The notes under the pieces were generated by a model. The model did not search any database. It was not told where the DNA came from and was given only the letters and a program-made list of their open reading frames with translations. Positions 55,714-64,000 of a stretch of DNA of 64,000 nt are shown here, in pieces (position 1 is the stretch's first letter; each line of letters opens with the position of its first letter). The position numbers and the translations under genes were made by a program. Location of the stretch: positions 258,501-322,500 of the forward strand of contig JASPKZ010001599.1 in NCBI GenBank assembly GCA_030220185.1. The letters run 5' to 3'. This DNA is from Diploptera punctata. Lineage: Eukaryota; Arthropoda; Insecta; Blattodea; Blaberidae.

Positions 55714-55786
55714 GCTCAGGTAGCTCAGTTGGTAGAGCACTTGGTCTAGAGAACCAAGGGTCCCGGGTTCAAGTCCCGGTCTGAGC
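55714..55786 (+). tRNA. tRNA-like gene, unit 34, last copy
   Basis: Gene and T5 identical. The unit is cut after AATCAATAATAAAAAA, where the right TSD begins. Confidence 0.78.
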
Positions 55787-55851
55787 GTATAATTTTTCTC
55801 TTCAAATATGATTTATCCATCATTGAGATGTACGAAATCAATAATAAAAAA

Positions 55852-55863
55852 ATGAATCACTGT
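55852..55863. repeat. Right 12-bp target-site duplication of the tRNA array
   Basis: ATGAATCACTGT directly after the A-rich array end. Confidence 0.85.
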
Positions 55864-56232
55864 GTTTCACAGCACGACCTACCCCTTGGTCAGGAATCTT
55901 TCCAACTAAAAATAAAATAAATAAAGAGAAAATTGCAATATTCCATAGCAAAAAAAAAAAAGGCCCTGAAACATGAACGTTCACCCTCCTTTAGAAAACC
56001 CATTTACAACCAGCCTGTACCGTTATTTTGTAAGGGATGTGGAAAGTATTGCTAAGAAAGAATGTACAAACACAGGACGAAAAATAATGTTAGTTTATTG
56101 AAGTAAAAACTTCGGAAAAAAAATATTTAAAATAATAAGATTGAAAACTGGAGCTTGCCGGGTGTGACGTACCGCTGTACACAAACTTTCACCGGCGCAT
56201 GCCGGGCATGACATACGAAAGGTTAAAAGTAA

Positions 56233-56600
56233 CTCACTGGTATTATCAAATCCATAGGTTCTAGCCGCATAAACATAAGCTCTCTATACACCCTATCCTG
56301 AGCTAATGTTTTCCAATAATCCACTATAAAACATACCTCCCTCAAATAATGGTTAATGATATTCTCTCACCTCGTTCTTGGCCTACCTGCAGAGTGCTTT
56401 TAAATTAGTTTTCCTACAAGAAGTTTCCATGCCCTCCTTTCATTCCTCATTTGTGCCATATGTCCTGCCCATCACAGTCTACAAGATTTAATTGTTCTTA
56501 TTACATCAGGTATCTTATAAAGATTATATAGCTCACTGTTGGGTAGTCTTCTCCATTCACCCATCTGTTTTCTCTCTTTGATCCAAAAATTTGTATTACA
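56233..56600 (-). pseudogene. LINE-alpha 3' fragment, old
   Basis: Degenerate minus-strand copy. AAAATTTTTGGATCAAAGAG at the far end and the GGTTCTAGCCGCATAAACATAAGC end region are recognisable, about 75-80% like the others by eye. Just right of the piggyBac-like boundary. Confidence 0.75.
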
Positions 56601-56807
56601 ATGTTAGATAAAAAAACTGGTTTTAATTTTAATAGAACCATTTAATCAGCACTTTTCTTTCTTTTTTTATGTATATTTTCAGAAACTTTTTCCCCCCTTT
56701 TCTGACCATAATTTTCATCTTAAAATACATTCACTGCTTATAATAGTAAATGAAGAACTGTTTTCTGCCAGATTTTTTGTTTCTTAATTAATGTGTTATT
56801 TTCTTAG

Positions 56808-57136
56808 GTACCAGATTCTGCAGGAACGGCTACAGCAATGCTGGCAGGTGTAAAAATTAATGCCAATCTGGCTGGTTTGGATTCAAGAGCAAAATGGAAA
56901 ATATGTGATCGTGCTATCAATGAAGAAGCAAAATTGGAAAATTTGATAACTTGGGCTCAAAAGGCTGGTAAACATACAGGATTTGCAACAACTACCAGAA
57001 TAACACATGCTACGTTAGCTGCAATGTACGCTCATATAAATGATAGATATTGGGAATGTGATTCAAAAATTCCACCAGAATATAAGGACTGTGTCAAAGA
57101 TGTGGCACGTCAGCTGGTTGAAGATGAACCCGGAAA
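56808..57136 (+). CDS. Alkaline phosphatase, second coding exon (catalytic serine)
   Basis: Codons 122-230 plus two bases. The acceptor is TTTTCTTAG before 56808. VPDSAGTATAML holds the nucleophile Ser125, which forms the phosphoserine intermediate. Near residues 182-197, TTTRITHATLAAMYAH supplies His188 and Thr190; Thr190 matches the magnesium-ligand Thr/Ser of the family. The exon ends at a donor (GGAAA|GTAAAT, 57137) in phase 2; the TAA in frame there belongs to the intron. With exon 1 this covers somewhat under half of a typical 500-550-residue enzyme. The remaining metal-binding segments (a DGGR-like region, HEGED-type and GEHTGE-type histidine motifs) are not in the window. Confidence 0.95.
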
Positions 57137-57551
57137 GTAAATATTTCTTTCATTAAATTTATCCATTCATGATAAACACTTTAAAATTTGGGTAAAATAT
57201 TTGAAAATTGTTGATTGCTATTTAATATATAAAAATGAATGTTCATTTGTTTGTTTGTTTGTACTTTATGCCATACTGTTCATCATCCAATTGTGATGGG
57301 GCTTTTTCTAAAATGTTCAGGAGATTCCCGGGATGAACTTAGGCTATGAGAGAATTGTAATACTCAACCCCTTCACCCCTAAAAATCACTCTTTGTAGTG
57401 AAAAACGTGAAATAAAGTCCCTCTTTTGACGCTTACATGACTCACGCTGCTAAACCATAACAAATACATCAAATTAATGTACACAGAATTGAATATCTCA
57501 AAATCTCTACAAAAGTGTCTGCAACAGCATATGTTTATATTTTACAGAAAA
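57137..57551 (+). other. Start of the next alkaline phosphatase intron
   Basis: AT-rich sequence after the donor. No further phosphatase exon is detectable from here to 64000, so this intron is at least 6.8 kb long if the gene is intact. Confidence 0.6.
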
Positions 57552-58013
57552 CTCACTTATTTACTTACTGGCACTATCGAACCCGTAGGTTCATGGCCGA
57601 GCGGACATAAGCTCTCCATACATCCATATCCTGAGCTAATGCTTTCCAATCATCCCCTGTATAATCTACTTCCCTCAAATCGTAGTTAATGTTGTTCTCC
57701 CACCTCATTCTTGGTCTACCAACTGGGTGTTTTCCCTCTGGCTTTCCTACAAGAAGTCTTTCATTCTCCATATGCGCAACATGTCCTGCCCATCGCAGTC
57801 TACGAGACTTAACTGTTCTTATTATATCTGACTTCCTATAAAGACCATGTAGTTCACTGTTATGAAGTCTTCTCCATTCACCTGTCGGTTCATCTCTCTT
57901 TGGTCCAAAAATGTTCCTAAGAACTTTATTCTCAAAAACTCGTAACCTCATTTCCTCCCTTAAAGTAAGAGTCCATGTTTCGCCACCATATAATATAACT
58001 GGTAGAATAATAA
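57552..58013 (-). pseudogene. LINE-alpha 3' fragment
   Basis: Minus-strand copy with a 125-codon frame from MRLRVFENKVLRNIFGPKRD to MNLRVR, intact except for a 12-residue in-frame loss in the NERLAWKLLVGK region, and a short AGTA tail. Confidence 0.85.
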
Positions 58014-59227
58014 TAACCCGCCGTAAATTTCATTTCTACTATTATTAACATAAAGCCCATTAGTATAAAGCCAGAACGAATCATTTTTGTCTTTCATTGA
58101 TGCCAAGAAGATCAGGATAAGTAGATTCCCAGGCAAGCATAGCAGCAAACGGCTGGTATTCTTCTATAATGAATTTTGTCCTTCAGCTCATTTACACCAA
58201 AGTATATCGGGATACGGAGATTCCTGGGGGATGCGAGTAATCTGCATGTTGTATCTAAAAATAATTCTGATATTGCTTTACCTTATAATGATTGCTTGAA
58301 TATTAAATTATGGAAGATGAAATTTTATAGTATCATTTATTAAGGCATAGTAGCGCACGCGAGTATTAGTTAGTGTTCTATATAAAACTTATATATTACG
58401 GTATCTCTAGATCTAAAATTTGAGCAGGTCTGTCATAGACTGTCATTCCACCACAGAACTAGCATGGTGATCACAGCAGAGATGTTCATAAGTAATGCCA
58501 CGAGTGATTTCGAATTTATCTAGAGAATTTGGAAATCAAGAGTGGCATTTGTTAGGACTATTTAACAAATAAAATTAAGCTGTTTACTCACAAATCATTA
58601 TTTAACTATAGCTATTTTAAAATATTTATATATTTATTAATTTTTAATGTAAACGGCGATGTTTGAAAACAAATGAGAAACGATAGGTACGCTTCATCTG
58701 CTTCTTTTGTTTATCACTGCCACCAGATCATACTATTTATTGCCAAAGGAATGCAATATTGTAAGAATGCTCTCTAGTGGAGAAAAAATGAAACACATCA
58801 AACTGTAAATTAATTCATTTCTGATGTCGTATGATGTAAATATGACAATTATATTTTTCTGGATTGTTACCTGGGAAAAAATACATTTGAAGAAAGTGCA
58901 AACAATGGTTTCTTTTTTTGGTGGTATAATCAATTGCTACAAATGTTTTTATATTAACTCCCGCATGCGGCATGTGTTTACATTCATGCACTATATATAC
59001 AATCTGGTAGCCGTATTTGTTACAGGCTCAGTCACTGCAAAATAATGGTCAGACCTGTTCAGAATATTAAAAAGGAGGAGCTTTCTTTAATATGGTAAAT
59101 TTAACACTGATAAATATTTTGTGAAACACGACTCTGATTGGTTGTAAAACAGAAATCATTGAAACGTGATTGGTCATTGACTCCCATTTGGGGCATGAGT
59201 TAAATAGTCACCCTAACTATCTTACTT
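58014..59227. other. No gene recognised
   Basis: Unique-looking AT-rich intron sequence. The short frames at 58087 and 58824 have no recognisable domain. Confidence 0.4.
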
Positions 59228-59696
59228 CAGTTATATTATATGAGTGCGAAACATGGACTCTTACTTTAAGGGAGGAAAGGAGATTACAAGTATTTGAGAA
59301 TAAAGTTCTTAGGAAAATTTTTGGACCAAAGAGAGATGAACAGACAGGTGAATGGAGAAGACTACATAACAATGAACTACATGGTCTTTATAGGAAGCCA
59401 GATATAATAAGAACAGTTAAGTCTCGTAGACTGCAATGGGCAGGACATGTCGCACGTATGGGGAATGAAAGACTTGCATGGAAGCTTCTTGTAGGAAAGC
59501 CAGAGGGAAAACGCCCAGTCGGTAGACCAAGAATGAGGTGGGATAATAACATTAACTATGATTTGTGGGAAGTAGATTATACAGGGAATGATTGGAAAGC
59601 ATTAGCTCAGGATAGGGATGTATGGAGAGCTTATGTCCGTGCGACCATGGACCTACGGGTTCGATAGTGCCAGTGAGTAAGTAAGTAAGTAACTAT
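59228..59696 (+). pseudogene. LINE-alpha 3' end
   Basis: Open from VILYECETWTLTLREERR to MDLRVR, with the tail GTGAGTAAGTAAGTAAGTAA. One of the best preserved C-termini of the family, lacking the palm. Confidence 0.88.
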
Positions 59697-60179
59697 CTCA
59701 CTTAGTTGCCATGGTAATGCTGACTAACCACATCAATTCAAGGGCCAGACATAAAGATAGTAACAGTTATATTAGACTTACAAGGGAACTGCTAACCATT
59801 CATGCCAAAACCTACCTTGAAATTTCTTCTAAAGAAGCGTTGCGATGTAGCAGGCCTGTGTGTAAAAATTGATCTGCCTTTTTAACTAACAAGGCACTAA
59901 CTTTCAGCGTCAAATCTCTCATTTAAATTATAGGGAAGCAGTACAACTCCTGAACTGGTAAATTGGATAACCCTCACTGTGCCACGTCTCGCCTCACTCC
60001 ATCATCATCATCATCGTTTCCGGCGCTACAGTCCACTGAGAACCAGGGCCTTATCGACTACTTGTCGTTTCTGTCATTCAAGTCTCGGTGATGCTACCAA
60101 CCTCTTCCAATTCTGAATCCCCAGACTACGCAGATCTTGCTGTATATTGTCCATCCATCTATGTCTCGGGAGCATCTGA
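59697..60179. other. No gene recognised
   Basis: Contains an (ATC)n patch at 60000-60015 next to the following LINE 3' end and probably includes its 3' UTR. Otherwise unassigned. Confidence 0.4.
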
Positions 60180-60345
60180 CCAATCAGATTCCTTCTGGTT
60201 TGGTATTTAATATTTTCTCCTGGATTCTATGATTCCCCATCCTTTCCACATGCCCTAACCATCTTAATCTGTGAGTTTTGATGTCAGCTAATATTGTTCC
60301 GGTTTTGTAAAGTTCTTCTAATTCAATATTAGTTCTTATTCTCCA
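60180..60345 (-). pseudogene. LINE-delta C-terminal fragment
   Basis: The minus strand encodes IRTNIELEELYKTGTILADI, then THRLRWLGHVERMGNHRIQE and a truncated GKPEG-type end. Its upstream coding sequence has been converted into the minisatellite that follows. Confidence 0.75.
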
Positions 60346-60818
60346 TTCACATTGAATACATACTGCACCAAATATTCTCCTGAGGACATTCACATTGAAT
60401 ACATACTGCACCAAATATTCTCCTGAGGACATTCACATTGAATACATACTGCACCAAATATTCTCCTGAGGACATTCACATTGAATACATACTGCACCAA
60501 ATATTCTCCTGGACATTCACATTGAATACATACTGCACCAAATATTCTCCTGAGGACATTCACATTGAATACATACTGCACCAAATATTCTCCTGAGGAC
60601 ATTCACATTGAATACATACTGCACCAAATATTCTCCTGAGGACATTCACATTGAATACATACTGCACCAAATATTCTCCTGAGGACATTCACATTGAATA
60701 CATACTGCACCAAATATTCTCCTGAGGACATTCACATTGAATACATACTGCACCAAATATTCTCCTGAGGACATTCACATTGAATACATACTGCACCAAA
60801 TATTCTCCTGAGGACATT
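60346..60818. repeat. 43-bp minisatellite, 11 copies, derived from LINE coding sequence
   Basis: Unit: ATTCACATTGAATACATACTGCACCAAATATTCTCCTGAGGAC. One copy (near 60508) lacks GAG, giving 40 bp. Read on the minus strand, the last unit joins in frame to LINE-delta and spells VLRRIFGAVCIQCEW, the VLR-x-IFG segment that precedes RTN-x-EL in LINE polymerases. Confidence 0.93.
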
Positions 60819-61329
60819 CCTTTCCAAACTGCAGAAGCTGCAAAGGACAAAACAACAAAATTGACTGATTTTATATTTAATTTAAAGAAATCTCTAGCAA
60901 TTTGTAAACAAAAAAAACTGAGACATCTAGATCCTTAAATTTAATTCTTTATCAAATAAATTATAATATAAATCATGTTTATTTTTTTCTTTGATTTTAT
61001 TATTTTGCTGGAGAGTATAAATGAACAACTTGAAAAACTGCTAAGACAGAGGTTACTTGCATGACTCCTTCAAGTCATTCAGAATTGAGAATTTTGTGTA
61101 TGGAATATCATTATAAAGGCTAAAGATGTCAAAAGAAGCAGTGGGGATACTATAACACATTGAAATATTTGCACGTGCGTACAAGACCCTATTAAAAAGA
61201 ATTATTTTTCCATAGACTCATTGTATTTTATCATTATTCATACAATTGCTATGGCATATGGCCTCTTATGTTCTCATAGAAGGAAGAATTTTGTTTATTT
61301 TTTTTATCGTAAAAGAAATTTCTTCTCAC
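60819..61329. other. No gene recognised
   Basis: AT-rich spacer. Confidence 0.4.
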
Positions 61330-61940
61330 GGGGATAGTCTTCTTCTTCTTGACTTCACGGGCTAGGCAACTTGCCTGTTCTGCCTCACAGTTGTTCTGTC
61401 CATCTTTTCACTGGCCTTCCTACATTCCTTGAACCTCTTGGCTTGTAGTTGAATGCTGCTCTTGGTAATCTTGATACATTCATTCTTTCCACGTGTGTAA
61501 ACCATTTCTCTCTATTCTCTGATTTTCTCATCCAATGGATATGTATTTAACTCTGTTCTTATTTCTTCATTCCTTATCCGATCCAATCTTGTGCAGCCTT
61601 TTGTTCTTTTAAGGAAGTTCATTTCTGCGCTTTGTATTCTACTTTGCAATTTTTTGGTCATTACCCAAGTTTCGCTCCCATAAAGTAATGCAGGAACTGC
61701 CAATGTTTTATAAAACTTCAATCTAGTATCTCTTCTTGTTTTATTCTTTAATGTTTTATGTATAGTTTCGGATATCATTTGAAATTTTGACAGTTTCATA
61801 TGTATGTCTCTTTCAGTTTTTGTGTTTATAGTAAAATTACAACCCAAATAATTACAATTTGTTACTTGTTCCAGAGGTTTGTTGTCTATTATGATTTTTG
61901 ATCTTATATGTTCATTTTCAAGGGGATAGTAAGGCATAGA
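61330..61940 (-). pseudogene. LINE-eta C-terminal half
   Basis: A 141-codon minus-strand frame (61937-61512) has CNYLGCNFTINTKTERDIHM, LAVPALLYGSETWVMTKKL and NFLKRTKGCTRLDRIRNEEI. The remaining C-terminus (61330-61510, frameshifted) has THVERMNVSRLP and GRPVKRW, followed by a GAAGAAGAAGA tail. Related in plan to LINE-beta but clearly different in sequence. A decayed relative lies at 21478. Confidence 0.8.
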
Positions 61941-62094
61941 TTTTAAAGTTCTATGAAGATTTTATTCATTACAGTGGTTCATCTAGTTGTAATAATTCTA
62001 TATTAACTGGAGTACTGGTTCGAGATTGAATTCCATGGGCATTACCAGAATGTTTCAGAAGAGGGATCAAAATTAACTTCCATTTACCTTCAAT

Positions 62095-62812
62095 AATATG
62101 TTAATTATATTATTTTTGGTCTGGACATCTTACCTCAATATTAATGTTGATTTGTTCTTGGACATGTTTCAAAACAATTCTGTTTTATTGTCAGCTTTCC
62201 CAGACTGGTTTTATTTATGTTGCATTATGTTGCACCACCTGGATGTTGATGTCAGCTCCATCCTGTGGTTGGCCAAAGAACCTCCAAACAAGGTCACCCT
62301 CCATCGGAATATCAAAATTCATAACTCTGTTTCTGTTCTTCTGAATATAAATTTTTTCCCAAATAGTCAGCTCTTTTGTATTTTATAACTGTTTTAATAA
62401 TTTAGTGTCTGAATTTATATTATGTTTTTCAGACCAAACATGAGCAGCAACTGCAGATTTTTCAATTTCTCCATTTTTAATATTTCTTATGTGTTCTTTG
62501 GTTCTAATTTTTAGGTTTCTTTTTGTTTTCCCTATATATATCTTTTCACAACCCATGCATTCAATTTGATATATTCCTGACTTTTTATTTTTATCAGTTT
62601 TTTCATTTTTGTTGGTTTTTATTAGTTTATTTAAACTGTAGTTATTTTTCCAGGTTGTGCAACATAATGCAACATAAATAAAACCAGTCTGGGAAAGTTG
62701 ACGATAAAACAGAATTGTTTTGAAACATGTCCAAGAACAAATCAACATTAATATTGAGGTAAGATGTCCAGACCAAAAATAATATAATTAAAATAACCTC
62801 AAAATATAACTT
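62095..62812 (-). mobile_element. Penelope-like element PLE-2, copy with inverted ends
   Basis: The terminal repeat TTAATTATATTATTTTTGGTCTGGACATC… to TTTTATTTATGTTGCATTATG (62101-62233) recurs inverted at 62660-62795. Between them the minus strand carries KKSGIYQIECMGCEKIYIGK and RTKEHIRNIKNGEIEKSAVA, a GIY-YIG nuclease with the Cys-x2-Cys insert, then NSDTKLLKQL before the frame breaks at 62383. The reverse transcriptase is missing. Confidence 0.85.
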
Positions 62813-62857
62813 CCTAAAATTAAATAATAATATGTTACTTAAATATAATTACATCCA

Positions 62858-63152
62858 CCACTGTGGTCTCGAGGTAGTGTGATGCCTTGTCACACAGTGG
62901 GCCCAGGTTCGATTCCCAGTCGGGACAGGCTCCTGGGTGAAGTTATTTTGGGGTTTTTCCTCACCTGCAAGACAAATGTCAGGAAGCTTAGGGCCCAAAA
63001 ATCATCCGGCCATCATCATCATCATCCTTCACCGGTGTGGAAAGAAACAGGAAACTACCACACCTATAATTCCCTAGTAAAACTGCAAAGCATAGCATGA
63101 AAATGCTATGGTTGCAGTGAAAGACCTGCCCTTGGGCAGAATTACTATTCGA
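62858..63152 (+). mobile_element. SINE-1, near full length
   Basis: TCCACCACTGTGGTCTCGAGGTAG head, mutated B box GGTTCGATTCCCA, AGACAAATGTCAGGAAGCTT, (ATC)n and the 3' end GGGCAGAATTACTATTCG. Confidence 0.85.
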
Positions 63153-63156
63153 AATG

Positions 63157-63335
63157 AAAATATAAAAATTATGGAATATTCACCTGAAAGGTCCATCTCC
63201 TCAATTTAATTGGTTATTTAACTGTAGCGCTTTCGGTACTTGTCGCATCATCGGCAGCACTACAGTTAAATTACCAATTAAGTTGAGGAGACGGACCTTT
63301 CAGGTGAATATTCCATAATTTTATATTTTAATTTT
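63157..63335. repeat. Foldback MITE, 179 bp
   Basis: AAAATTATGGAATATTCACCTGAAAGGTCC... and its complement ...GGACCTTTCAGGTGAATATTCCATAATTTT form arms of about 75 bp around a ~25-bp loop, with a few mismatches. It begins immediately after the SINE. Confidence 0.85.
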
Positions 63336-63555
63336 GAATAATACCTCAACAAAACACATCTTATAAAAGTTGAGAATTACTATTGATTATTTATATATTA
63401 AACTAGCTAATACCCGGCTTGTGCAGCTATGCCTTATTTTTAGTTGAATAAGTAAAATGAAAAATAATTATAAATTTATAACGTAATTCTTTATAGATAC
63501 CCCATTTGTCTGAAAATGAAATAAATTTACAAGTTTATTTTATTGATATTTTAAC

Positions 63556-63804
63556 TTAACCCATTCGCCTCGGAAGACGAGGTACACTCGCCGGCTGTTA
63601 AATGGCCTTCAAGTCAGAAGACAAGGGACACTCGCTTAACTCTGAATGTCATACATATATATCGGAATATTTTACTGAGAACTCGAGTACCGTTATCATT
63701 AGTTCGTTTTGAATGTCACAAATCAGACAATATAATTTACAGTGGTTTAAATTCGGTTTCCGGAGAAATGCATCGAGCATTTAAATCTGATGTGAATGGG
63801 TTAA
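63556..63804. mobile_element. TTAA-type MITE (piggyBac-like), 249 bp
   Basis: TTAACCCATTCGCCTC at the left and the complement of TTAACCCATTCACATC at the right. The interior has repeated ACACTCGC / AAGTCAGAAGACAAGG words and no coding frame. Confidence 0.8.
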
Positions 63805-64000
63805 TATAAATGGATATATTATATTTTTTGTTTTTACATTTCAGGTAAAGCCCCATTTTAAATGATTGGATGTAGCTTAATTTTTGATAATACCCACCTC
63901 AGTTTATTTTACTAGCATATACTGAGTTTCATAGTGAAACATAAAAAATTGTGACTGCCAGAGCGATTTTTAAATCTCCATTTCAGTTAAACTGCTACAC

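Larger units (their letters stand above)
46045..55851. repeat. Tandem array of 34 tRNA-bearing units, ~293 bp each, with one inversion
   Basis: Units repeat with a period of 293 bp (292 for two units with a lost T near 49990 and 50354; 294 for one with an extra T near 53325). Each comprises a 73-nt tRNA-like gene, an AT-rich leader with TATATA, a T5 terminator and ~215 bp of spacer. Thirty units (46045-54794) have the gene on the minus strand and four (54792-55851) on the plus strand. Apart from those indels I saw only single-base differences (48810 A to C; 55397 G to A), so identity exceeds 99%. The right end is AATAATAAAAAA followed by the TSD; the left end lies just beyond the terminator. 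Confidence 0.97.
45424..56226 (-). mobile_element. Candidate piggyBac-like remnant that hosts the tRNA array
   Basis: Left boundary TTAACCTTTTGACCGCC (45424). Right boundary is the complement of TTAACCTTTCGTATGTC (56226). The terminal match is only CCTTT plus G, but the two parts flanking the array (45424-46044 and 55864-56226) form one ~980-bp sequence when the array and one copy of its 12-bp duplication are discounted, and a minus-strand open frame runs across that join. Its small size implies a deleted element. The piggyBac assignment is tentative. Confidence 0.4.
25693..56807 (+). other. 31.1-kb phase-0 intron of the alkaline phosphatase gene
   Basis: Donor GTAAGT at 25693 and acceptor TTTCTTAG at 56800-56807. 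The protein sequence joins without a gap (…YEVDYQ then VPDSAGTATA…), as expected from other alkaline phosphatases, so no coding exon is missing between them. The intron is filled with mobile elements and the tRNA array. Confidence 0.9.

Noticed and set aside
46127..55723. Repeated identical 62-codon open frames, one per 293-bp unit, as a possible protein family
   Set aside because: They are identical only because the units are. The frame runs opposite or parallel to the Pol III gene through AT-rich spacer, overlaps the tRNA end, and shows no codon-level constraint that can be separated from array homogeneity.
46045..55851. CRISPR-like array
   Set aside because: The period is 293 bp, spacers between tRNA genes are identical rather than unique, and the context is a eukaryotic intron.
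58087..59045. Short frames at 58087 and 58824 as further phosphatase exons
   Set aside because: They lack any alkaline phosphatase motif and have no splice-consistent boundaries.
1..64000. Endogenous retrovirus or LTR retrotransposon
   Set aside because: No direct LTR pair, gag, protease or integrase motif was seen. The only terminal repeats are inverted.

Overview
The window reads as nuclear DNA of an arthropod, most likely an insect with a large, repeat-rich, AT-rich genome. The only recognisable host gene is an insect-type secreted/membrane alkaline phosphatase split by GT-AG introns. Almost everything else is decayed non-LTR retrotransposons, Penelope-like elements, tRNA-derived SINEs, cut-and-paste DNA transposons with visible target-site duplications (TSDs), and satellites. 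The dominant LINE 3' ends resemble repeats I associate with cockroach genomes; that is a memory-based impression and no species is claimed.

Layout. 1-25 kb: fragments of at least six LINE lineages, a 4.2-kb array of a 22-bp minisatellite (4680-8840), foldback elements, and a hAT element (15062-16899, 8-bp TSD) with another transposon and a SINE nested inside it. 25.3-57.1 kb: two consecutive coding exons of the alkaline phosphatase gene (25330-25692 and 56808-57136), joined in phase across a 31.1-kb intron. The first exon carries the signal peptide and a metal-ligand Asp, the second the catalytic Ser. The intron contains LINEs, piggyBac-type TTAA elements, a PIF/Harbinger-like element inside a LINE, two Penelope-like families and SINEs. 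57.1-64 kb: more LINE, Penelope, SINE and MITE copies. The remaining phosphatase exons are not visible and must lie beyond the right edge if the gene is intact.

The most remarkable structure is at 46045-55851, inside the phosphatase intron: 34 nearly identical ~293-bp units, each holding one 73-nt tRNA-like gene. Each has perfect A and B boxes, a TATA-like element about 30 nt upstream and a T5 RNA polymerase III terminator. Thirty units face the minus strand. After an inversion junction, four face the plus strand, giving ~1.06-kb inverted arms. The whole array is bracketed by a 12-bp direct repeat and interrupts an older, possibly piggyBac-like, sequence. The predicted RNA is odd: a six-base-pair anticodon stem, a loop that would present AGA (serine), and a short class I variable loop instead of the long arm of real serine tRNAs.

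The LINE families are named here for convenience by their 3' tails: alpha (AGTA)n, beta (GAA)n, gamma (ATG-rich). No copy has an intact reverse transcriptase, so they read as fossils. The nesting gives a relative chronology, with the nearly invariant tRNA array probably among the youngest events.
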